NCBI GenBank assembly: GCA_009379735.1
Contig: WHTB01000011.1
Span: 1-34,827, forward strand
Source of the DNA: Propionibacteriales bacterium
Lineage (GTDB): Bacteria; Actinomycetota; Actinomycetes; Propionibacteriales; Nocardioidaceae
Length of the DNA stretch: 34,827 nt
Direction: 5' to 3'
Numbering within the stretch: position 1 is the first letter of the stretch; each line of letters starts with the position of its first letter. This document shows, in pieces, positions 1-6,910 of this stretch. A program made the translations under genes and the position numbers. The notes beneath the pieces were generated by a model. The model saw nothing but the letters and a program-made list of their open reading frames with translations. It was not told the DNA's origin and did not search any database.

Positions 1-927
1 AAGCGGTTCGCGGGCATCGACGCGTGGCCGATCTGCCTGGACACGCAAGACGTCGACGAGATCGTGCGCACCTGCGAGATCGTCGCCCCGGTGTTCGCCG
101 GCATCAACCTCGAGGACATCTCGGCACCACGCTGCTTCGAGATCGAGGCGCGGCTGCGGGAGAAGCTCGACATCCCGGTCTTCCACGACGACCAGCACGG
201 CACGGCGATCGTGGTGATGGCCGCGTTGACCAACGCGCTTCGCGTGGTGGGCAAGGAGATCGGCGACGTACGGGTGGCGATGTCGGGCGCGGGAGCCGCG
301 GGTACGGCGATCCTGCGGCTGCTGCTGCGGGCCGGGGTCAGCGACGTGATCGCGGTCGACATCGACGGGGTGATCCACCACAGCCGTGAGGGCATGGACG
401 ACTCGATCCGCTGGATCGCCGAGCACACCAACAAGGCCGACTTCGTCGGCGATCTCGCCGGCGCACTGAGGGACACGGACGTGTTCATCGGGGTGTCTGC
501 GCCCAACTTGTTCGGTGCGGCCGAGGTCGCCACGATGGCCAAGGACGCGATCGTGTTCGCGCTGGCCAACCCGGTGCCCGAGGTCGACCCGGCGGTCGCT
601 CGCGAGCACGCGGCCGTGGTGGCGACCGGACGGTCCGACTACCCCAACCAGATCAACAACGTGCTGGCGTTCCCCGGCGTCTTCCGCGGGCTGCTCGACG
701 CGCACAGCCGCACCATCGACGACGACACGCTGCTGGCGGCGGCCACGGCGATCGCGTCGGTGGTGACCGAGGCCGAGCTGAACGCCAACTACATCATCCC
801 GAGCGTCTTCCACAACGACGTGCACCACGCGGTCGCCACCGCCGTACGCGAGTCCGCGAGCCCGGCCGTCGACCTGGACGACGTCGGGTCAGGCGCTGTC
901 GGTGCTCCCGTCGGCGAGCAGGTGTAG
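1..927 (+). CDS. NAD(P)-dependent malic enzyme, 3' part (5' end outside window)
   Basis: Malic enzyme decarboxylates L-malate to pyruvate with reduction of NAD(P), linking the TCA cycle to pyruvate in the cytoplasm. The frame is open from base 1 and already inside the protein. It begins with the family core ([15 protein letters not shown]), then [15 protein letters not shown] and the metal/substrate segment [11 protein letters not shown], followed by the Rossmann dinucleotide fold with GAGAAGTA and the late [10 protein letters not shown] and [11 protein letters not shown] motifs. About 308 residues are present, so roughly the first quarter to third of a bacterial malic enzyme is missing. Its last 39 bases overlap the 3' end of the convergent MerR-family gene. 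Cofactor preference cannot be judged. Family assignment is near certain. Confidence 0.96.
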   Translation, partial: KRFAGIDAWPICLDTQDVDEIVRTCEIVAPVFAGINLEDISAPRCFEIEARLREKLDIPVFHDDQHGTAIVVMAALTNALRVVGKEIGDVRVAMSGAGAAGTAILRLLLRAGVSDVIAVDIDGVIHHSREGMDDSIRWIAEHTNKADFVGDLAGALRDTDVFIGVSAPNLFGAAEVATMAKDAIVFALANPVPEVDPAVAREHAAVVATGRSDYPNQINNVLAFPGVFRGLLDAHSRTIDDDTLLAAATAIASVVTEAELNANYIIPSVFHNDVHHAVATAVRESASPAVDLDDVGSGAVGAPVGEQV

Positions 928-1626
928 CTCCTCGCCGAGCGCCTCGTCGATCACCCGCGCCAGCTCGTCGCGGAAGACCGACACCACGGCCTGGGCCGCC
1001 ACCGGAAGGACCGCCTGGATGCGCTGCAGCATCTCCGGCCACTGGTCGTCGGGCATGCCGGCCTCGGTGAACGGGTGCCAGATCCGGGCGCGGAACTCGT
1101 CGACGAACATCTTGGCGACGAGGTTCAGGTGCTCCGACAGCACCGGCAGCATGCCGAGCACCGACTCCTGGTCGAGCCCGAGCTCCATCGCCTTTGCTCC
1201 GGCCCGTACCAAGGACGGGCGTGTCATCAGCAGGTCGCCGTCGTCGAGCTGCTCGACCAGACCGAGGTCGGCCAGCCGCCGCAACAGCTCTTCGTCCTGC
1301 TCGACGCCGGCCAGCCCGGCCAGGTCGGCCCGGCTGATCTGCTCGGGCTCCTCGACCTGACCCAGCGGGTTGGCGAGGGTGCCGAGCAGGTCGAGGGCGT
1401 GCACCGCCGGGACCGCGGCGTGGCTGAGCAGCGCCTTCTCGACCGCGCCGAGGGTGTACCCGCGGTCGATCAGGTCACGCACCAGTCGCAGTCGGCTGGC
1501 GTGCTCCTCGCCGTAGTAGCCGGTGCGCCCCACCAGCCGCGGTGGGGGGATCAGACCACGGCTGGCGTACGCACGCACGTTGCGCACGGTCATCTCGACC
1601 GCCGCGGCGAGCTGGTCGATGGTCAT
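889..1626 (-). CDS. MerR-family transcriptional regulator
   Basis: DNA-binding regulator, about 245 residues. The N-terminus carries a MerR winged helix-turn-helix (TIDQLAAAVEMTVRNVRAYASRGLIPPP, then the RTGYYGEEHASRL wing and a helix LVRDLIDRGYTLGAVEKAL). The remaining ~170 residues are a helical effector/dimer domain I do not recognise; no Cys metal-site pattern is visible, so a metal sensor is unlikely. I chose the ATG at 1626, directly before the HTH and with AGAAGG about 7 bases upstream. An ATG at 1662 with AAGGGA about 10 bases upstream is a real alternative (257 residues). It overlaps the malic-enzyme stop by 39 bases and is divergent from the membrane-protein gene, sharing a control region with a long imperfect dyad at 1698-1718. 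Effector and targets are unknown. Confidence 0.9.
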   Translation of the reverse strand: MTIDQLAAAVEMTVRNVRAYASRGLIPPPRLVGRTGYYGEEHASRLRLVRDLIDRGYTLGAVEKALLSHAAVPAVHALDLLGTLANPLGQVEEPEQISRADLAGLAGVEQDEELLRRLADLGLVEQLDDGDLLMTRPSLVRAGAKAMELGLDQESVLGMLPVLSEHLNLVAKMFVDEFRARIWHPFTEAGMPDDQWPEMLQRIQAVLPVAAQAVVSVFRDELARVIDEALGEELHLLADGSTDSA

Positions 1627-1697
1627 CTCGGCCTTCTGTGCGCTCAACGTCGACCTTCCCATGTGTACAGGCGTCCCTTGACATGGCACATCCTACA

Positions 1698-1718
1698 TGT
1701 GACAGTGACAATGACACA
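1698..1718. promoter_or_regulatory. 21-base imperfect dyad between MerR gene and membrane protein gene
   Basis: The stretch contains GTGACA, GTGACA and ATGACA in tandem. Read as a dyad, 16 of 21 positions are symmetric (starting TGTG, ending CACA), and the five asymmetric positions fall at every third base. A TAGGAT hexamer reading leftward at 1695-1690 could be the -10 element of the MerR gene. The position between divergent genes suggests an operator, probably for the MerR protein; this is inference. Confidence 0.5.
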
Positions 1719-1764
1719 TAGCGAGTGGCGAATCCTCGCTCACCTCTCGACGAAGGGTCGCTCG

Positions 1765-3564
1765 ATGATCGTCACGGCCGCCGGGGCGCCGTCCGCGGGT
1801 GGTGCGCCGCTTGACCAGATCGCGGTCGTGATGGCGTTCACGACGGTCGTGTACGGCGGACTGCTGTGGGTGATGTTCCGGGAGCGCAGCGGCCGCCGCA
1901 CGCTGGTCGGAGCGGCAGCCGACCGGGTCGCCGCGCGGGACGGCAGCCCGCGTTGGTTCGCGCTGCCGCTGGCGATCCAGGTTGCGGGCGCACTGTCGGG
2001 GGCTGTCGGTCTCTACTGGGACGTGTCGTTCCACATCTCCCGTGGCCGTGACGAGGGCCCGCTGGCGAACCCCGCGCACTACCTGATCTTCCTCGGTCTT
2101 ATCGCGATCTTCGCCGGCGGCGCGCTGGCGCTGTGCCTGGCCGACGACCGTCTCCCGCGCCGGACGCTCCGGCTCACCCGGGCCTGGCGGGTGCCGTTCG
2201 GACCGGCCATCTCCACCGGCGTGGCGCTGTGTGCCCTGGCCGGCTTCCCGCTCGACGACGTATGGCACCGGCTGTTCGGCCAGGACGTGACCGAGTGGGG
2301 GCCGACTCATGTGGTGATGATCGGCGGTGTGCTCCTGCTGCCGTACACCATGCTGCTCACCTGCGCGGAGGTGCGGCAGATCGCCGGCTCGCGCTGCCGG
2401 CGGGCGATGAAATGGGTCGCGCTGGTGGTCCTGGCCGCCGGGCCGGTCGCCTTCCTGCTGGAGTTCGCGTACGGCGTTCCGCAGTTCCCGCTGATCAACG
2501 ACCCGATCGTGCTGACCGTGGCCACCGTGGTCACCTTCGGCCTGGCGGCGTTGCGCGGCCGACGCTGGGTGGCCACGGTGTGGCTCGGCTACGCCGGGCT
2601 CCAGGCCGGCCTGCTCGCGCTCAACGTCTGGGTGTTCGACGCGCTCACCCCGTGGCCGCCGCTGATGCTGGGCGGTGCGCTGGTGGCGGCGCTGCTCGCC
2701 CCCCGGGTCCGCCCGACCATCGGCTCGGGCGCCGTGACGGGTGTCGCGATCACGGCCGGACTGCTGGTCGTGGAGTACGGCTGGACCGCGGCGACCCGGC
2801 CGATGCCGTGGCCGATCGAGATGATGCCGTGGGCGGCGCTGTTGTGCGGTCTGGCCGGCGCCGGCATCGGCGTGGTCGTCGCGTGGATGCACCAGCGGCT
2901 GGCCGTCGCCGGTGACCCGGTGCACGCCCGGGCGTCGGCTGGTCGGCCGCACCTGCTGGCTGCGCTCGGCGCCGTCGTCGTGGTCGCGGTGTTCGTGGTC
3001 AACGTGCCGCCCGCGGGCGACGCGTCGGCTGTGGCAACGGTCGAGATCGACGAGGTGGCGCGCGGCGACCGGCCGACCGGCTACCTCGAGGTGCAGGTCG
3101 AGCCCGCCGACGCGGTCGACGACGCGTACTGGTTCGAGGCACTGTCCTGGCAGGGCGGCGGCGCCGTCCGCGGAACCATGGACGAGGTGCGTCCCGGTGT
3201 CTACCGGACCGACGAGCCGCTGCCGTTGTATGGCGAGTGGAAGACGCTGCTGCGCCTGCATCAGCCGTTGCACACCCTGGTCGCGGCGCCGATCTACCTA
3301 CCGGGTGACGCCGCCATCCCGGCCGCGGAGTACCCCGCCGTCGACGGGCCGCGCGATTTCGTCGAGGAACAGCTGATCTTGCGTCGCGAGGAGAAGCAGG
3401 ACTTGCCGACCTGGCTGTGGACCTCCGCGTACGTCGTGGCGGGCGGCCTGTTCGCCACCCTGTTCGGCATCGTGGCCGTCGGCTACGCGCTGGCCGGCAG
3501 CGGACGCCGCGCCCGACGTACCCATCGACCGATCATCACCCGACTGACGAGAGCACGGGCATGA
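1765..3564 (+). CDS. Polytopic membrane protein with two His/Asp motifs and a C-terminal extracytoplasmic domain
   Basis: Unrecognised integral membrane protein of 599 residues. The ATG at 1765 has AAGGG 8 bases upstream and is followed by a short N-terminus; an in-frame ATG at 1711 lacks a clear ribosome site. Around twelve hydrophobic segments span residues 20-415. Two similar polar motifs lie between them: D86-x3-H90-x3-G94-x-D96 ... P103-x-H105 and D165-x2-H168-x3-G172-x-D174 ... P180-x-H182, suggesting an internal duplication and a metal or haem site. Residues 415-550 look like an exported beta domain (RPTGYLEVQVEPAD ... GVYRTDEPLPLYGEWKTLLRLH), resembling FixH/YtkA-type domains, followed by a last membrane helix at 550-577. 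The stop overlaps the next gene as ATGA, so both are probably co-translated. Function unknown. Confidence 0.88.
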   Translation: MIVTAAGAPSAGGAPLDQIAVVMAFTTVVYGGLLWVMFRERSGRRTLVGAAADRVAARDGSPRWFALPLAIQVAGALSGAVGLYWDVSFHISRGRDEGPLANPAHYLIFLGLIAIFAGGALALCLADDRLPRRTLRLTRAWRVPFGPAISTGVALCALAGFPLDDVWHRLFGQDVTEWGPTHVVMIGGVLLLPYTMLLTCAEVRQIAGSRCRRAMKWVALVVLAAGPVAFLLEFAYGVPQFPLINDPIVLTVATVVTFGLAALRGRRWVATVWLGYAGLQAGLLALNVWVFDALTPWPPLMLGGALVAALLAPRVRPTIGSGAVTGVAITAGLLVVEYGWTAATRPMPWPIEMMPWAALLCGLAGAGIGVVVAWMHQRLAVAGDPVHARASAGRPHLLAALGAVVVVAVFVVNVPPAGDASAVATVEIDEVARGDRPTGYLEVQVEPADAVDDAYWFEALSWQGGGAVRGTMDEVRPGVYRTDEPLPLYGEWKTLLRLHQPLHTLVAAPIYLPGDAAIPAAEYPAVDGPRDFVEEQLILRREEKQDLPTWLWTSAYVVAGGLFATLFGIVAVGYALAGSGRRARRTHRPIITRLTRARA

Positions 3565-4472
3565 CGTTCACGACCAAGGACGGCCTGCGCCTGCACGTCC
3601 GCACCGACGGACCGGACGACGCGCCGGTGACGGTGCTGCTCGCGCACTGCTGGACCGCCGACCTGGAGCTGTGGCGCTACCAGGTGCGCGACCTGCGGGC
3701 GGCGTTCGGCGACGCGGTGCGGGTGCTGCGCTACGACCACCGCGGGCACGGCCGTTCCGACGCGACGCCCGAGCGGGACGCCACGATCGACAACCTCGCC
3801 CGAGACCTGTCCGACCTGATCGACCAGCAGGCACCAACCGGCCCGATCGTTCTCGGTGGGCACTCGATCGGTGGCATGACGATCATGGCGCTGGCCGAGC
3901 GGCGGCCCGACCTGTTCGCCGAGCGGGTCGCGGGCGTGCTGTTCGTGAGTACGTCGAGCGGCCGGCTCGACCGGGTCACCCTCGGCCTGCCCGAACGGGT
4001 ACGGAACCAGATCCCGCCGATGCTGGCGATGCGGTCGCGGATGGTCAGCCGCCGGCGTCGCCGCAGCGCGCCCGCCATCGAGTCGACGATCGTCCGGCGG
4101 TTCCTGTTCGGGTCGCCGATGCGCGCAGCCGACCACCGGCTCGCGGTCGACTCCCTCATCAACACGCCGGCGGAGTCGATGAGCGGCTTCTTCCACGACC
4201 TGATGCTGCATGACCGGGCGGGCGCGCTGGCAGCGCTGCGTGGGACGCCGGTGCACATCGTGGTGGGCGAGCAGGACCGGCTGACACCGCTGTCGCACCA
4301 TCGCCGGTTGGTCGCCCAGATGCCGTGGGCACGGTTGACGGTGGCGCCCGGAGCCGGCCACATGCTCCCGCTGGAACGTGACCGGGTGGTCTCCGACGCA
4401 CTGCTCGGGCTGACGCGGCCGCAGGTCGGCGTACTCGCTCCTGGTGCGGAGGATGCCGACATCGCGATGTGA
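3561..4472 (+). CDS. Alpha/beta hydrolase
   Basis: Soluble alpha/beta-hydrolase fold protein, 303 residues. Visible elements: oxyanion-side segment LLAHCWTAD (27-34), YDHRGHGRSD (58-67), nucleophile elbow GGHSIGG with Ser102, acid Asp239 in GEQDRLTP, and His267 in GAGHMLP. The triad is complete, so an active hydrolase is expected; substrate (ester, lactone, epoxide or haloalkane class) cannot be read from the sequence. A basic patch MVSRRRRRS (161-169) sits in the cap region. The ATG overlaps the stop of the upstream membrane protein by four bases (ATGA), implying translational coupling and a shared role. The start is fixed by that overlap; longer in-frame readings run into the upstream gene. 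Confidence 0.92.
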   Translation: MTFTTKDGLRLHVRTDGPDDAPVTVLLAHCWTADLELWRYQVRDLRAAFGDAVRVLRYDHRGHGRSDATPERDATIDNLARDLSDLIDQQAPTGPIVLGGHSIGGMTIMALAERRPDLFAERVAGVLFVSTSSGRLDRVTLGLPERVRNQIPPMLAMRSRMVSRRRRRSAPAIESTIVRRFLFGSPMRAADHRLAVDSLINTPAESMSGFFHDLMLHDRAGALAALRGTPVHIVVGEQDRLTPLSHHRRLVAQMPWARLTVAPGAGHMLPLERDRVVSDALLGLTRPQVGVLAPGAEDADIAM

Positions 4473-4499
4473 CCTTGCGGGGTACGCGATGATGGACCC

Positions 4500-5078
4500 A
4501 TGACCGACGGACCATCGGCGACGACGCCCCTCGCCGGACGGTTGCTGGTGGCCACGCCGTCCCTCGCCGACCCCAACTTCGCGCGCGCGGTCGTGCTGGT
4601 GCTCGACCATGGCGACGAGGGGGCGCTCGGCGTCGTGATCAGCCGACCGACCTCGGTGCTTGTGGCCGAGGTGCTGCCCGACTGGGCCGAGCTGGTGAGC
4701 GGGCCTGACGTGCTGTTCGCCGGCGGGCCGGTGCAGACCGAGTCCGCGCTCGCCGTCGCGATCCTGGCCGGCGGTGGTGACTCCGTGCCGGTCGGCTGGC
4801 GGCCGCTGTACCCCGGTGCGGGGCTGGTCGACCTCGATGCCCCGGTGGAGCTGGTCCGCGATGTGCTGAGCGGGATGCGGATCTTCGCCGGCTACTCCGG
4901 CTGGTCCGAAGGCCAGCTCGAGGAGGAGATCGCCGAAGGGTCCTGGTATGTCGTACCCGCGGAGACCACGGACCTCGTCACGGGCGACGCGGAGACGCTG
5001 TGGCGGCGGGTGCTAAGGCGGCAGCCGGGAGAGCTGGCCTTCGTCGCCACCTGCCCCGAGGACCCGTCCCAGAACTGA
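4500..5078 (+). CDS. YqgE/AlgH family protein (DUF179)
   Basis: 192-residue protein of the YqgE/AlgH family. Diagnostic segments are LAGRLLVATPSL near the N-terminus, FARAVVLVLDHGDEGALGVVISRPT (28-52), LFAGGPVQTESALAV (72-86) and the C-terminal FAGYSGWSEGQLEEEIAEGSWYVVPA. The length is normal for the family. The fold is known but the biochemical role is not established; AlgH was linked genetically to alginate regulation in Pseudomonas, which does not transfer here. The ATG at 4500 lies 27 bases after the upstream hydrolase gene; a GATGAT hexamer six bases before it may be a -10 of a leaderless promoter, but this is weak. Confidence 0.95.
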   Translation: MTDGPSATTPLAGRLLVATPSLADPNFARAVVLVLDHGDEGALGVVISRPTSVLVAEVLPDWAELVSGPDVLFAGGPVQTESALAVAILAGGGDSVPVGWRPLYPGAGLVDLDAPVELVRDVLSGMRIFAGYSGWSEGQLEEEIAEGSWYVVPAETTDLVTGDAETLWRRVLRRQPGELAFVATCPEDPSQN

Positions 5079-5162
5079 CCGCCCTCAGCCGCCTGGCGCC
5101 CGCCGAACCGTCGCGCCGAGGTTGCGCATATGTGCGTCCTGAAGGCTCACGCCTGGGCGGAT

Positions 5163-5168
5163 TAGACT
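5163..5168 (+). promoter_or_regulatory. Putative -10 element (TAGACT), leaderless start of DUF3039 gene
   Basis: TAGACT lies seven bases before the GTG start at 5176, the spacing expected when transcription begins at or next to the start codon. There is no Shine-Dalgarno sequence in between. No convincing -35 box is seen. Confidence 0.5.
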
Positions 5169-5175
5169 GGGCTGG

Positions 5176-5445
5176 GTGAGCACTCAGCTGAGCCCCGGCG
5201 TGCAGACCGTCGAAGACGAGCGCACCAAGCCGACCCTCGACGACGGCGACCACGAGCGCTTCTCGCACTACGTGCCGAAGGACAAGCTGATGGCGGCGAT
5301 GGTCGAGGGCACGCCCGTCATCGCGCTGTGCGGCAAGGTGTGGGTGCCGAGCCGTGACCCGCAGAAGTACCCCGTCTGCCCCGAGTGCAAGGAGCGGTGG
5401 GAGTCGCTGAAGAAGGGGGACGACGACGGCGGCTCCGACGACTGA
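5176..5445 (+). CDS. DUF3039 family small protein
   Basis: 89-residue hydrophilic protein matching the actinobacterial DUF3039 family. The core reads ERFSHYVPKDKLMAAMVEGTPVIALCGKVWVPSRDPQKYPVCPECK, with an acidic Asp/Gly tail. Cys61 (ALCGK) and the CPEC pair at 77-80 suggest a small metal site, perhaps zinc with three or four ligands. The N-terminus is short and acidic. The GTG start at 5176 is preceded at seven bases by TAGACT, consistent with a leaderless message. The SF2 helicase at 9115 has features of the helicases I associate with DUF3039 neighbourhoods in actinobacteria; here the MFS and protease genes separate them. No function is known. Confidence 0.9.
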   Translation: MSTQLSPGVQTVEDERTKPTLDDGDHERFSHYVPKDKLMAAMVEGTPVIALCGKVWVPSRDPQKYPVCPECKERWESLKKGDDDGGSDD

Positions 5446-5460
5446 GCGGGCAGTAAACGG

Positions 5461-5491
5461 TTGGCGCCGCTGTCAGGGGCACACGTAGCAT
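5461..5491 (+). promoter_or_regulatory. Putative promoter of the MFS gene (TTGGCG / TAGCAT), leaderless
   Basis: TAGCAT at 5486-5491 lies six bases before the ATG at 5498. TTGGCG at 5461-5466 could be the -35 with a 19-base spacer, slightly long. No ribosome site intervenes, so translation would be leaderless. Confidence 0.5.
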
Positions 5492-5497
5492 CTGGTC

Positions 5498-6883
5498 ATG
5501 ACAACGGCGCCCGCTCCCAGCCCCACCGGGCGGGTCACAGTCGGCATCGTCTCCCTGGTGCTGCTGATCGCGTTCGAGGCGATGGCGGTCGCGACCGCGA
5601 TGCCGGTCGCGGCCCGTGAGCTCGACGGCCTGTCGCTGTACGCCTGGTCGTTCACCGGCTTCCTGATCGCCGCGCTGTTCGCGACCGCGGTGACCGGCGA
5701 GGTGTGTGACCGGATCGGGCCGGCGGCGCCGTTCCTTGCCGGCGTGCTGGTGTTCACGGTCGGGCTGCTGGTCGCCGGTTTCGCCCCCGGGATGGTGCAG
5801 TTCGTCGCCGGCCGGATGATTCAGGGTCTCGGCGGCGGCGCGGTGATCGTGGCGCTGTACGTCGTCGTCGCGCGGGTGTACGACGAGTCGGTCCGACCCC
5901 GCATCTTCTCCTTCATGGCCGCGTCGTGGGTGATCCCGTCGATTGTCGGTCCGCTGGTGTCCGGCTACATCACCGAGCAGTGGACCTGGCGGCTGGTGTT
6001 CTGGGGTACGGCGCCGTTCGTCGTCGTACCCGTCCTGCTGACCCTGCCCGCGCTGCGCCGGATGCCGCAGCCGGACGGGGTCGCGCATCGGCGGGGCCGC
6101 GCGCCGCTGGCGTTGTCGGCCGCGGTCGGCGCCGGGGCGCTGCAGTACGCCGGGCAGCGGGTCGAGCACGACGACTGGGCGGTGGCCGGCCTGGCCGCGG
6201 TCGTCGGCGTCGGCCTGCTGGTCCCCGGTCTGCTGCGGCTGCTGCCGGCCGGGACGCTCCGGGTGCGGCGCGGTCTACCGGCCGTGGTGGCGCTGCGCGG
6301 GGCGATGTGCGGGGCCTTCTTCGGCGCCGAGTCGTACGTCCCGCTGATGATGGTCGAGCACCGTGGGCTGTCGACCACGCTGGGCGGTCTGACGCTGACC
6401 GGTGCAGCGCTGGGCTGGGCGTCGGCGTCGTGGTGGCAGGGCCGCCCGACGATGCGCATTCCGCGGCAGCGTCTGGTCGTCGTCGGTGCCGTACTGGCGA
6501 CGACCGGGATCGCGCTGGCCGGCCTGGCCGCGGTGCAGACCGACGGGTTCACGGTGCCGGCCTGGCTCGCCGCGGTCGGCTGGCTGCTCGGCGGCGCCGG
6601 GATGGGGCTGGGCATCTCCTGTCTCTCGGTGCTGCTGTTCGAGCTGTCACCGGTCGCCGACCAGGGCGCCAACTCGGCGGCGATCCAGATCGCTGACGCC
6701 CTCGCCAGCATCGTGATGATCGGCACCGGCGGCGTGCTGTTCGCGCTGCTGCACGGCAGCCAGCCGGGGGTGGTGGTGTTCGGCAGCATCTTCGGCGTGA
6801 TGGTGGCCGGCGGACTGGTCGCGGTGGGGGTCGCGACCCGGGTCGCCGTACCGGTCAGGCAATCGGTGCGGGTGACGGTGTGA
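5498..6883 (+). CDS. MFS transporter (drug/solute exporter type)
   Basis: 461-residue polytopic membrane protein of the major facilitator superfamily, probably a proton-coupled exporter. The first half shows helix 1 (VTVGIVSLVLLIAFEAMAVAT), ATAMPVAARELDG, the A-like motif TGEVCDRIGP (66-75) and FVAGRMIQGLGGGAVIVALYV (106-126), followed by the motif-C-like WVIPSIVGPLVSGYI. These resemble the DHA2 branch, although the length suggests fewer than 14 helices or compact loops. Substrate cannot be inferred. The gene appears monocistronic: leaderless-type promoter in front and a strong hairpin overlapping its stop codon. The neighbour downstream is convergent. Confidence 0.92.
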   Translation: MTTAPAPSPTGRVTVGIVSLVLLIAFEAMAVATAMPVAARELDGLSLYAWSFTGFLIAALFATAVTGEVCDRIGPAAPFLAGVLVFTVGLLVAGFAPGMVQFVAGRMIQGLGGGAVIVALYVVVARVYDESVRPRIFSFMAASWVIPSIVGPLVSGYITEQWTWRLVFWGTAPFVVVPVLLTLPALRRMPQPDGVAHRRGRAPLALSAAVGAGALQYAGQRVEHDDWAVAGLAAVVGVGLLVPGLLRLLPAGTLRVRRGLPAVVALRGAMCGAFFGAESYVPLMMVEHRGLSTTLGGLTLTGAALGWASASWWQGRPTMRIPRQRLVVVGAVLATTGIALAGLAAVQTDGFTVPAWLAAVGWLLGGAGMGLGISCLSVLLFELSPVADQGANSAAIQIADALASIVMIGTGGVLFALLHGSQPGVVVFGSIFGVMVAGGLVAVGVATRVAVPVRQSVRVTV

Positions 6884-6902
6884 CCGCACCGATCGCCTGA
6901 CC
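6853..6902. terminator. Strong hairpin overlapping the MFS stop, bidirectional terminator candidate
   Basis: Two 19-base arms (6853-6871 and 6884-6902) pair at 18 of 19 positions around a 12-base loop. The left arm encodes the last residues of the MFS protein and the loop holds its stop codon. The convergent protease gene ends at 6911, so the hairpin can serve both strands. No T-tract follows. Confidence 0.75.
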
Positions 6903-6910
6903 AGCCGTCG

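Noticed and set aside
1075-1764. Upstream extension of the membrane-protein frame (open from 1075)
   Set aside because: It runs antisense through the MerR gene, has low-complexity composition, and the ATG at 1765 has a good ribosome site.
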